Virus record (IMG/VR): IMGVR_UViG_3300025071_000006
Location: 51,479-115,478 of that record
From: a virus
Reading direction: 5' to 3' (one strand)
Length of the DNA: 64,000 nt
Positions 40,901 to 46,959 of this stretch are shown here, piece after piece; position 1 is the first letter of the stretch, and every line of letters starts with the position of its first letter. The translations under genes were made by a program, and so were the position numbers. The notes beneath the pieces were generated by a model. It was not told the DNA's origin and did not search any database. It was given only the letters and a program-made list of their open reading frames with translations.

Positions 40901-41606
40901 TTGGTCTCCTGGAAGTGGAATTGTTCCATCAAAGAAGGCTCCTTGGGTAGAGACAACTCAAGGTAAAAGATATAATCCAGGAATGTTATACCTTCCTAAA
41001 AACATTAAGGCAAGTACAGCTACAAGAGCTATACCTCAACTAGTAACAATTGGTACAGGAACTAGAGAAGGGCAATCAGACTACATAACATACAATTGGA
41101 ATAATGGAGACTTTACTGCAAAGCAAAGAAAAGAAATGGCCTCTAAAGGAGACTTCTCATTTATTAATAAAGGCTTATTTAAGAAAGTAAAGGGTTTTAA
41201 TGAAGATTTTATTCATACCTACGAGCAGAAAAAAACTGGTAGACTCATGAAATATTTTGTATACAAACATATAAATGCATTAGGGGATTCGTACAGAGCT
41301 CAAGAGTATTACATGACATCTAGACCTTCTGTGTTTGATAATGGTTTATTAAAAGCAGAAGAGAAACAAGACAGTACTATAATAGCTGCATGGAAAGGTC
41401 AATCTAATGTTGCTGTAAGACCAGTAGCTAATAAAAATAATACATCAGATAGTAATGAACTAGTTACTAAAAAAGGTAAATCATTTAAACTAAGTTTATC
41501 AAATGCTACGTATAGTCAAGGAGCTATTAACCCAATACTCTTAACAGACCTAGGTTATACACAAGAACAAGCAGGTGAGATACTTGAACAAATTTGTAAA
41601 TCATAA
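28947..41606 (+). CDS. Giant crAss-like virion RNA polymerase protein
   Basis: 4219 residues. The C-terminal half carries an RNA polymerase active-site signature: FRIPTQKQNS (Arg3280 onward) then, 36 residues later, GSDFDIDKLFMY with Asp3319, Asp3321 and Asp3323. This matches the bacterial beta-prime pattern (R-x-PT ... NADFDGD) and the DFDID of the single-chain polymerase of crAss-like phage phi14:2, which is packaged and transcribes early genes. N-terminal features are KKAQTG at 6-11, hydrophobic stretches (~120-150, ~205-230) that could cross a membrane, and coiled coils (~955-1180). A zincin-like HEAFE (His1930) lies mid-protein. GGQKVQIPSALFE (~3170) probably belongs to the polymerase. 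The protein is about twice phi14:2 gp66, as if fused with its neighbour cargo domains. Unlike multi-subunit enzymes it is one chain. Confidence 0.85.
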   Translation: MSKEIKKAQTGITLPPMATVPNSPSGRPLSSGYTPPGLPGPMPNIATRPNLGVASSNRNKPTALQSLIRNAGTPGNIGKGSRNTTADEYEGSDRYDYFQPTSMGVDNENLAGLYQSFGSKAVNGVGKGLILTGTTFLQGTVGLVNGVYQAVNDGKFSSFYDNEFNRGLDEINKWSEDAMPNYYTTAESNASWYSPKYWATGNFVFDGVIKNLGFAAGAYLTGGAYTSALKALPGTSRLFSMGKAAETLAATEKGLSAANKGAGVYGEVKALSDSFLTQYNLLNPAGRAVVAGLSTTGEAGIEALHNSNEFRQELIDEFKAEFGVIPSGAAMENINAAVEGAGNSSFYANVGILAASNYIMFPRIARSGYKASKRNINGLVREIDDLAYEGGKYAGKTSKLHPILRTLNNIRPYTFTVSEAVEEVSQYGTSVGTQDYYNKQYNNEATSWLTSIGVGLTKGVFSDEGAKNAMIGGFSGGIMTGRGRYRRNKQRAADTAQAIELLNDFQLSDFTKESIYSNNRAGVLGEELEQAAERGDALSYKNLESQYIINYLTPRVKYGRFDLVLQDIADMKKLASTEQGFAQLQAEGKVQDGDTKEAFIARLENFKQTGKDVQSLYQSLELRYGGITEKGPDGKQYRVYGPDVINKMIYAASTIADADNRIPQLTSDIQAAVPTLDIQQILQDILRGETESFNNAVDTISNLDVLSDIKDELGEKLNDAAALIKIRELMLQEYELIKTKPKNFQEKPLSQQDGFKTYEELLEDDANTFVVKTKKGEQSLQIGQEYFVGQGVNFEGETPLGEPVVISSFVPVGQNEDGTIQIKDQSGQVRDISPDVLLDYNVGRKSTLVNNNTANFYYKNRDKIFEFNFGKNKGGKRKGRLMYDNGKLFFVYKDSNGTIVKKYVPNKLFTAQRGFDQAIIEPVGTVTAEQQDAANQFLSPEELAKNEQTLQSNREDRLKVMNDLGVESKRRLEEINKQLEKDRKKLAIIKKDLESIYTMKEGGSRIKLTYSKAQKNFTRAINNYTSMQQDTQDRITELEREQEELDLNISYFEAFEVDLLDIPGNTGEFLKELKDQLSLLEQNGKAVNNEIKANNKLLDSITKAAKKAAKLLKSALETTYVYDEDYGDYLRDLLEKAATGEDLLTTWPLLKQELANFNLTNDIQKETNISERGVFDALESLKELEATLESLRGEYKAKKAIVDRFQRVMDEYAAEQQAQDKIANDTKLIADLNQTASTSPVTDAEPKTFDPISKKSNAIVPRASIGEPLGPIQDHHIRANRFGVNLNRFANRKNIRAVYVTLKTQDQKLDGVVQRILDNGSPELMEKFGDSIIIMVMVDTAGNLVGVDGQPIPNTKNQLDNAIYQTIPEASLANSEGSMFRVEDSETAAIKKQFGIFRKGILDRTTIDAPFQIEASFGIPQYEKDSKENKVLGNTSVVEADLISETDLSKTNVIFIPTTNQNIFKGTVAYSQPFGSVFLDLPNGYVKLRNRKHTTQEAEAIYDALYAVSKELVDEDKGATSDESVRLFNFLQGVTYWGIPKDANGNTKTAGQNSVFFKREVSESIQGLDFTRLMLTLGTSVNNIEFNPASISKNKEFIIETLGQMYNNIDNSKLQNIDQSFEQITKVLDDGTVESIVWPNYQTYLLSKNIPGGGTRQDFQLPLHTTMKPVVEGSDEVNRKGVYFVNEDSAEDFISEVVPTRVEVIRKSKAPAAPEPQTSEVKVVFDNKTNNTFTSVEGNKILFKVSPNVTRENYEEEGQITVIKNDDLEQLIAEISKAYPNKTEREIQEKKLKLNIKNSIFNFIGAELARLNAQNAQTEISVTPEMLAKIKAKREETGKPPVSDSVKEALERGQNNMNNEVLREVITKSVEKMGPENWKDLRIWMDKNLPQVPLVRVRNIIRAGGKTAWGMFDDNAMFVYKNAEVGTAYHEAFEAVYAMYLDSNEIAQLNEEFKARRGSFVDRPTGTTVEYKNATADQIREQLAEEFRDYIQDQKKPKGNFFTRLFNGLKKFIEGWFVTNRTEELFKRIDTGAFAKAPLGYVAKNYVANSIVPNSDAVFRVATGLTDVQSHDTIEHMTYLTLRNIIANNESLFSVPELNQTELYNRLKGEVLASVGQVAQQYKNIRPQFEESTGGQLQEIDNAIDNTVDLMQKIDDSWVELTKKHKEYIRSFGITFDEADQLQIEEDRSNKGYNSDATKIDNFKKTGAAVRLLLGTVPIVTVNENADVRFSPSTINGVKLLPITQTYITVLENVSNATSIENMLEKLRNVALSDPNYLSLYKRLSGRSATEGAVSLDNITERHQLTLLAALFKTFKKQDPIVKLVTVLENGETLVTDANLSTASRQMSQQYLNSIVTTSKKGSGIFKQVGEVFNPDTRKLSKYPLNTLQNMFNFLGELGIPFNTKEYNNFDSSQKKRFASAVNGIKKSIEQSRDIKFFSTKTLNFAGQILNLATLKVLATNPEASSTYFNIEGERVQTYIGTNAASEVHNFMTSVGNKQELGDTPYSYLLTDVFAQNSTIIERVYDAEGNLRTDKVNLFKPGYAGGVLNGTKGTAKKSSQLQFADRLRQELNLNINGQYLNLVPGDSSLEHMLEMGNPITEQDIVSGSTVFNSVMRGYFISEVELAREKRDIVEIDNRQTSDLRFFKEILGEELHEEIRQNVLDPALTSEQVYEISVNKIIDATSSYMQRNKNQYATFLLKYSVVKQAENEQSGELTDRYTAPGVEGMTNMTIQEMDRKLIALQANYVIANIEMHKILYGDPYGYKDELKRTKSFLSPRQAMVNNSPQWNNRANEIWNRGLEIDTVGHTEFTRDYFRTVTGGDVTGVIDIPNYKAYTETDGGGIISIKAYRNFRIRTADWNDAQENQYRYDIAWYKRHKKLEDELSEEEKAILKQGNPQVQSTYVTLKPIVSGAKLDKDGSVSANNNVVLDKYALYPLSYRVMHEINPTSNALKLYDKMQKEDIDYLVFQSGRKVGAEGTHNTYNDDGEFNNAEYESVINIPFNIMSLQSEVPSKEDGRVTRASQITKLITLDYLENGMPIDYKGTLDQWLTLTEEQKQKASTIYAEIQNNTKLLDEMTKEGLNVMMKKLGITKVGNAYKVTDLTPAAKTLREELFKRETNDNISDALDGFLIGDAVLEATPAYNQIRNILYSIVQKSIVRPKINGGQKVQIPSALFESTRTEKTTINGKKGYTSDVLGFYSLTKDGKEVKFLKDNKNGTFKVLTEEGKEVNIPASDLKTTTMEVMVGRWFGSSLSDEALLEYLNNTEEGQKILRGVAFRIPTQKQNSIDAIRIKQFLPKEFGDNVVVPAAIVEKVGSDFDIDKLFMYLKNVTYINNELQLIPFYGYGEQSKKRFGELFDAGSLLNKAQQKELQAQIDLFESGQLETLGETFLDTERKKKEQDEGSLIEAIFGQTFDNQDVIDDYILELKDKGIRQTVIDRMYMRSLENEFIQSTENLITFPENYERLTVPNDASQLEELSKEIVDKTKESAFNYRNVGNLLNRRFMARLRNAFVQGKRGISIAAVNQTNLALNQHSPVFVELDSIKFRRKNTVNIPDNGEMISLSGIKNKAGDYISDILGQVIDGMVDIAAGPWVIELGITPTTASTWLYLVKAGVPIDSVAYFMNQPIIVDYLNKIEESGYTWLFIEDFANELKENKYGSPTNLTSAEKELLPGVDVLRSQLGKTNFSNRDAAYQRFILDEFVNYARQAQDLFEVTQGTNWDTSTFNDPYLIFKKDQQYQNALTKPISSYVDGRVIPAAEALIETTFLKETISSLQEARDGVAELLTSDQDTSRTVLQKVLLPYINRPDREFIKISRAAVNSFFDYAVQTDQDLNMFLKALLVDKNGTASKIDSFVENVLGNPNHPLYENQVVRLLESDPNKRVGDVANNIKLRNNDRKVYEQNSIIYSFRQLKDYLSADSKLYDQIVITSVLQSGLNNSPISFTSLLPYEDFQKIYNQTLSTLEKNPNLNDFYELGMFERNNWSPGSGIVPSKKAPWVETTQGKRYNPGMLYLPKNIKASTATRAIPQLVTIGTGTREGQSDYITYNWNNGDFTAKQRKEMASKGDFSFINKGLFKKVKGFNEDFIHTYEQKKTGRLMKYFVYKHINALGDSYRAQEYYMTSRPSVFDNGLLKAEEKQDSTIIAAWKGQSNVAVRPVANKNNTSDSNELVTKKGKSFKLSLSNATYSQGAINPILLTDLGYTQEQAGEILEQICKS

Positions 41607-41609
41607 AGA

Positions 41610-44600
41610 ATGGCACTATGTCCTAACATAAACTCTCCTGAATGGAAACAACTTGTTGCTGCACAAGGTAAAGCAAAAGCATATTTTCTGTGGAATGAAT
41701 ACAGTGGTGATGTTCCTGGACAGGAGTATACTGGTGTGTTAAAAGTTGAGTCTCTTGCTCCTAAGGTTAAAGAACTAATAGCTAAGATGGGTGTAAGTAT
41801 TGTAGACTTGCAAGCATATGCAAAGTCCAACCCTGAGATTGATTTAACAGGAGCTGAATCTCTTGCTGACGCTGTTGGAAAGATTATCGCTATAAGTAAA
41901 GGAGCTACTGAAATAGTAATAACAGAAGAGTTAGTTCACATTGCTACTGAAATAATAAATCAAAAGAACCCTACGTTAATCACAGAGATGATATCTAAGA
42001 TAGGTAGGTTTAAAATATATAAAGATACTCTAGAACAATATAGAATAATACCGGCTTATCAACTTCCTGATGGAAGACCAAACATAAGAAAGATAAAGAA
42101 AGAAGCAGTAGATAAATTAATTACTCAACTAGTTTCTACTGAAATAAATGGGGAAACAGTAAAGAATACAGAAGAATTATTAGAAGAAGAAAATGCTTCT
42201 ATAATTAGAAGAATTTGGAATTCTATAACTGATTGGTTTAATGGACAATATGCAGCATCTAATTTAGATATATTTCAAACAGCAGCTAGTCAAGTTACTG
42301 AAGGAGTAGAGGGAGATCTAATTGATGGTACACCTACAGAGTTATACTATTCTGTAACTAATGTTCAAAAGATTATACAGAAAGAGTTATTGGAAACTCA
42401 GAAAACCCTTAGAAGTGTTCCTGTAATAAAAAAGAACTCTAACCCTTTACTAGAAGATGAAGTAAGTAATGAATATGAAGTGCTTATAAACGGTGAGTGG
42501 GTAAAGAATCCAAAGAGAGTAACAGATAGAACAAAGGCTTGGTATAACTCAAAGTTTAGAGATAAAAAACCATTTACTAAAGAACAGGAGAGAGATAATG
42601 AGCTTAAGAAACAACTTGGTATAGAGTTTCATAACTACTTTGAAGAAATACATTCTAGATATTTTAATGAAGATGGAACAAGAAGAGAGTTTCCTTCACC
42701 TCGTCCTGTAATACAAGATGCTAAAAAAGCTGTAGTATATGCAAAGTTAGAAACATACTATACAGATCTTATTGCAGAGTTTTCTAGAGATGGAAAAACT
42801 CCTCTTGTGTTTTCTGAAATGATGATCTATGATCCAAAAGCAAAAGAAGCTGGTACTATTGACCTTCTTATTGTAGATGAAGATGGAAAGTCTCATATAT
42901 ATGATTGGAAGTTTATGAATATAGCTAAGTCAGCTAAGGACGTAGCGTGGTATAAACAAGGAGCTTTTGATATTCAACTTGGTACATATAAAAAGATATT
43001 AAAAAATAACTATGGGGTTAAGGAAGTTGGAAAGAATAGAGCTATTCCTATATCCATGGAGTTACAAAGAGAAAACTTTCAAAACCCTAAATCTCCATTA
43101 AGGTTTACTGGTATAGCTATAGGTAGTGTAAATCCTACTGAAATAGAACCACTCACTATTACTCCAGTATCTGAAAAGACGGAGTCTACTGGTGATGAAA
43201 AACTAGATGAACTAATAATAAAGTTAAATGCTGTATATTCTCAAATAGAAAAAACAACGCCTACTAAAGAAGAAGAAAGAGTTAGTAAAAGAGAACGACT
43301 TAATATTCTTAAACTTGCTATACGTCAAGCACAAGCTAATGAAAACGTTAGGTATGTTATAGATGCTTTAGCAGTAATACAAACAGAAGGAGAGAATATT
43401 ATATCTGAGTATAAAACTTTATATGAAGGAAGACCTGCACAATCAACAGACTTTGAAAATGCACAACTCTCAGATTTTTCTAGTAGAATGGTTGAGTACA
43501 TGAACTCTTCTTCTGCGTTTATTAAAATTAATGTGGAGCTAGAACCTATACTTGCAGGATCAGATATATCTGATGAACAGAAGTTAGCAATTCAAACTGA
43601 CCTTGATAAAAAAATACGTTTGTTAAATACAAACATTTCTAACATAGCAAAGATAAGTGGTGAGTTTACAGATAAATTTGTAGGACTTAGAAACAATGTA
43701 ACAGGACTATTAGATCCTCAAGCTTTATTAAGAGGTTTAAAATCTACTTTCCGAAGTTTATCAGAGTTACCTCTTCCTTCTTTAAGAATACTATCTAGAT
43801 TGGCTAGAATAGCACAATCAAAAGGTCAAGCTGAATCATTAACTGATGTTAATAAACTTCTAGAAATTAGAGATAAATTAAAAACTACTGGTCGTAACCT
43901 TCTAGATGTTGTAAAACCTTTATATCAAAAAGATGAAAAAGGAAGTATAGTAAATAGACTTATATATAAATTCTCTAAAGATTTTTATGATTCAGTTGAG
44001 GATAATGCTCAAGAAGGAAATAGAAGTAGAAAATGGTTATATGATAACATAGATATAGAAGCTTATAAAAAAGAAGCTAACGAAATTCTTCGTAAAACAT
44101 TAGCTGGATATAATAGTCTTTACGATGATGTGGAACTAAGAGATAAATATATTAAAGAAGCTAAACAGAAGTGGGATATAACTAGAACTGACTTTAATGG
44201 ATTTAGTAACTACGTAATAAAAAGACATCCATTAGCTAAATGGGAATCAGCTGAATTTGTTAAGATTAAAAAAGATCAAGACCTTCTAGACCTTTACAAT
44301 TTTATAGAAGAGATGAATACAAAAGCTAAGGATATGGGCTATCTACAAAATAGAATAGCATCTACATTCTTACCATATGTACGTAAAGGAACTGCAGAAA
44401 GTCTAGCATGGGACTCTGGATTAAGTGTTATCACAAATTGGACAAACTCGTTAACTAGAAGAACAGATGATTTAGGCTATGGATCTGTAAATGAGATTAC
44501 AGGAGAAACAGAAAGTGCTATACCTAAATATTACACTAGTGATTTTAGTAGAACTGAAGACCCTCAAGTAAATGATATGACTGATGTATCATTAGAATTC

Positions 44601-46466
44601 TTTAAGAATCAAATACTTTATATTCAACAAATGAATAAATATAAGTATATGCAAGAGATCGAAGGGCAAATTAATCTAGTTAGAACAATAGTAAAAACAA
44701 AAGGTCACTTTAAAACTGGAGCGTTTTCTAAGGTGGTTACTAAAGGGGGAGAACCTATTGTAGAAAAAAATAATGAAACTAATTCTAAGATTTTTGATCT
44801 ATTCATGGAACAAATTATGTATGATAATTCATTCCCTGCAGACAGTGAAGATTTTGGAGTACCTACAGGTAGAATAAGATCAGGAATAAATTCTGTTTGG
44901 AAGCAGATGACAGGTAAACCTTTGTTTGATGTAAATGATAAAGGAACTAACTATTCTATTATCAAAAGTATGCAAGCTTTAAATAATGCTTTTCAAATGA
45001 AAACATTAGGACTAGAACCTATCTCTGGTGCTGTAAATATATTTGGTGCAAACATTCAAATAGCAACACAAGCAGGTACCTACTTTAATTTTAGAGAGTA
45101 CGTTAAAAATGAATTAAAAGTTTTAGGAAATTGGAGTAGAAAGAAAGGTGGTGTAGAAACAAAACAAATGAAAGCTTTCGATCAATTGACTGATTTGTTT
45201 ATGCCCCTTAAGGATAGTCCTACATACGAGAAGTTAAAGAAGGCCGGTATAAATCTAGGTGCAAGGTTAGACTCTGAGTTAGGTGATACTTTGTTTGCAT
45301 TTTTTAGACAACCAGAATTAGTTTTAGAAAGAGGATTGTTTATGACTCTTCTAGATAACTCAATGATTGTAGATGGAAAGATAGTAAATATACCTGAGTT
45401 TGTAAGAAATAAATATAAAGGTAGGTATGATAGTGCTGCATCTTTTAGTGCAGTTAAAGGTAATATACAATCTGAAATAGAAGATCTTAAAAAGAACAAG
45501 TCTATAACTAGTACTGCTAAAATAGGAGAGAATGGTAAGGTAGAAGTACCAGGTTTAGATCTAAATAATAGAAAAGAACTACAACGTCTTACAGACCTTA
45601 CAAGAACTTTAGCTAGAAATGCTACAGGTGGTTTTACAGAATTTGATAGTATTAAAATGAACATGAACATTTGGACTAAGTCTATGATGGTGTTCAAAGG
45701 TTGGATACCTAAACTTGTTGATACACGTTTTAGTGAATTCAGAAAAGTAGGAGATGACTTTAATGTAAGAGTTGATGAAAATGGATTAATTACTGGAGAG
45801 AAATATGATATAGGTAGAGTAAGATTACTTTATGGTTTTTTAGCTAGTGAAGGAATTAAGTCTGTAAAAGCTATAACTGATGTACTAATGGTGAATGATG
45901 CTGGTTTAGATACATTAGATAAAAAGTTTGAATATTATTCTAACTATTATAAAGAAACAACCGGTGAAGATTTAAACATGTCTAAAGAAGATTTTATAGA
46001 TATGGTAAGAGTTAACCTTAGAAAACAATTACAAGAACTTCTATTGGTAATAGGATTAAACTTAATGTTGTTTGCAGTAGGGTTTATGGAACCAGATGAT
46101 GATGATGATAGAGCTGCAAGAAACTGGTTCTACTTTAAAGAAAAAACTCTTAGAAGATTTCAACAAGAACTTATGTTCTTTTATAATCCATCAGAATGGA
46201 GTGCTACCCTTGAAGGTGGAATATTCCCTTCTATCTCATTACTAGGAGAGATCGGTAGATTCTTTACACAATCAACTAAAGAGATTACTGGACTTGATTA
46301 TAGTAATCCAAATAAATCTGCTGAGGATGTAAGAAGAGATGCATCACCTGTAAAATATGGTATGAAGTTACTACCTGTAACTAAATCTTTAGTACAATGG
46401 TTGTCAATATTTGACATTGGTTTCGCTGAAGAATTTGATGTAACCATTAATGCACGTCCAAGATAA
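41610..46466 (+). CDS. Giant cargo-type protein with PD-(D/E)XK nuclease domain
   Basis: 1618 residues, 3 bp after the polymerase gene. The N-terminal ~150 residues are helical with an EELVHIATE motif. Residues ~370-475 carry a PD-(D/E)XK nuclease core of the RecB/Cas4 type: Glu403 (SEMMIY), Asp418 (AGTIDLLIVD), Asp432-Lys434 (YDWKF) and a QxxxY motif (Gln456-Tyr460, QLGTYKKIL). The rest is mostly long helices. A hydrophobic stretch (~1473-1495, LQELLLVIGLNLMLFAVGF) followed by a DDDDD run lies near the C-terminus and could insert in a membrane. crAss-like phages are known to encode a PD-(D/E)XK protein near the polymerase. Degradation of host DNA on entry or DNA processing is possible; the substrate is unknown. 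Confidence 0.75.
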   Translation: MALCPNINSPEWKQLVAAQGKAKAYFLWNEYSGDVPGQEYTGVLKVESLAPKVKELIAKMGVSIVDLQAYAKSNPEIDLTGAESLADAVGKIIAISKGATEIVITEELVHIATEIINQKNPTLITEMISKIGRFKIYKDTLEQYRIIPAYQLPDGRPNIRKIKKEAVDKLITQLVSTEINGETVKNTEELLEEENASIIRRIWNSITDWFNGQYAASNLDIFQTAASQVTEGVEGDLIDGTPTELYYSVTNVQKIIQKELLETQKTLRSVPVIKKNSNPLLEDEVSNEYEVLINGEWVKNPKRVTDRTKAWYNSKFRDKKPFTKEQERDNELKKQLGIEFHNYFEEIHSRYFNEDGTRREFPSPRPVIQDAKKAVVYAKLETYYTDLIAEFSRDGKTPLVFSEMMIYDPKAKEAGTIDLLIVDEDGKSHIYDWKFMNIAKSAKDVAWYKQGAFDIQLGTYKKILKNNYGVKEVGKNRAIPISMELQRENFQNPKSPLRFTGIAIGSVNPTEIEPLTITPVSEKTESTGDEKLDELIIKLNAVYSQIEKTTPTKEEERVSKRERLNILKLAIRQAQANENVRYVIDALAVIQTEGENIISEYKTLYEGRPAQSTDFENAQLSDFSSRMVEYMNSSSAFIKINVELEPILAGSDISDEQKLAIQTDLDKKIRLLNTNISNIAKISGEFTDKFVGLRNNVTGLLDPQALLRGLKSTFRSLSELPLPSLRILSRLARIAQSKGQAESLTDVNKLLEIRDKLKTTGRNLLDVVKPLYQKDEKGSIVNRLIYKFSKDFYDSVEDNAQEGNRSRKWLYDNIDIEAYKKEANEILRKTLAGYNSLYDDVELRDKYIKEAKQKWDITRTDFNGFSNYVIKRHPLAKWESAEFVKIKKDQDLLDLYNFIEEMNTKAKDMGYLQNRIASTFLPYVRKGTAESLAWDSGLSVITNWTNSLTRRTDDLGYGSVNEITGETESAIPKYYTSDFSRTEDPQVNDMTDVSLEFFKNQILYIQQMNKYKYMQEIEGQINLVRTIVKTKGHFKTGAFSKVVTKGGEPIVEKNNETNSKIFDLFMEQIMYDNSFPADSEDFGVPTGRIRSGINSVWKQMTGKPLFDVNDKGTNYSIIKSMQALNNAFQMKTLGLEPISGAVNIFGANIQIATQAGTYFNFREYVKNELKVLGNWSRKKGGVETKQMKAFDQLTDLFMPLKDSPTYEKLKKAGINLGARLDSELGDTLFAFFRQPELVLERGLFMTLLDNSMIVDGKIVNIPEFVRNKYKGRYDSAASFSAVKGNIQSEIEDLKKNKSITSTAKIGENGKVEVPGLDLNNRKELQRLTDLTRTLARNATGGFTEFDSIKMNMNIWTKSMMVFKGWIPKLVDTRFSEFRKVGDDFNVRVDENGLITGEKYDIGRVRLLYGFLASEGIKSVKAITDVLMVNDAGLDTLDKKFEYYSNYYKETTGEDLNMSKEDFIDMVRVNLRKQLQELLLVIGLNLMLFAVGFMEPDDDDDRAARNWFYFKEKTLRRFQQELMFFYNPSEWSATLEGGIFPSISLLGEIGRFFTQSTKEITGLDYSNPNKSAEDVRRDASPVKYGMKLLPVTKSLVQWLSIFDIGFAEEFDVTINARPR

Positions 46467-46547
46467 CAATACGATTGCTATATTATACTAAGGTATTTTA
46501 CTAGCAATGATTAAAAATATAAAATAATAACATAAATTCGTAATAAT
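46467..46547 (+). other. Intergenic inverted repeat ahead of the fibre genes
   Basis: ATTGCTA (46474-46480) is matched by TAGCAAT (46502-46508), with an inner ATAC/GTAT pair. No T run follows, so it is a weak terminator at best. The gap also holds the leader of the next gene; no consensus host promoter is seen. Confidence 0.4.
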
Positions 46548-46943
46548 ATGAGAACCGCTGAAATTTGCCCCACATGTGCTGTACTGCAAAATGCAGAATG
46601 CATTATATATAATGGTATTTACTTAGCTAACGCAGTAATAAATCCTGGAGATAATCTAGAAAATATACTAGGAAGTATTAATGTACATTTAGTACCTTCT
46701 TTTAACACTTCTACACCTGTTAGTCCTGCACCTTATGTAGGAAAGATACATGTAGATCAGACTGCTACAAGTGGTCAGGTTTACATAGCTAATTTATCAG
46801 GATCAGCTTCAGATTGGGAAGTAGTTTTAACTGTACCTATAACAGGACCACCAGAACATGCTAATAATGCAGCAGCTTTATTTGCCGGTATGACCATTGG
46901 AGGATTATACAGAACAGGAGACTTCCTAAAAATAGTACATTAA
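46548..46943 (+). CDS. Small anchor-module virion protein
   Basis: 131 residues. It opens with AEICPTCAVLQNAECIIYNG and PGDNLENILGSINVHL, the same Cys/Tyr/Gly-Asp pattern as the N-termini of the collar fibre at 2478 and the giant fibre immediately downstream. Residues ~55-131 form a short beta-rich segment (GKIHVDQTATSGQVYIANL). It may cap or join the giant fibre to the tail. It is 16 bp from the giant fibre start, so the two are almost certainly co-expressed. The function is inferred. Confidence 0.7.
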   Translation: MRTAEICPTCAVLQNAECIIYNGIYLANAVINPGDNLENILGSINVHLVPSFNTSTPVSPAPYVGKIHVDQTATSGQVYIANLSGSASDWEVVLTVPITGPPEHANNAAALFAGMTIGGLYRTGDFLKIVH

Positions 46944-46959
46944 ATATATCTAAAATAAG

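Noticed and set aside
45182-45697. 171-codon minus-strand open frame
   Set aside because: It lies wholly inside the PD-(D/E)XK protein gene, has no recognisable motif or promoter, and the sense frame is clearly coding.
46099-46113. DDDDD run in the 1618-residue protein as a protease site
   Set aside because: An acidic run after a hydrophobic helix is more simply a topology signal; no Lys follows directly.
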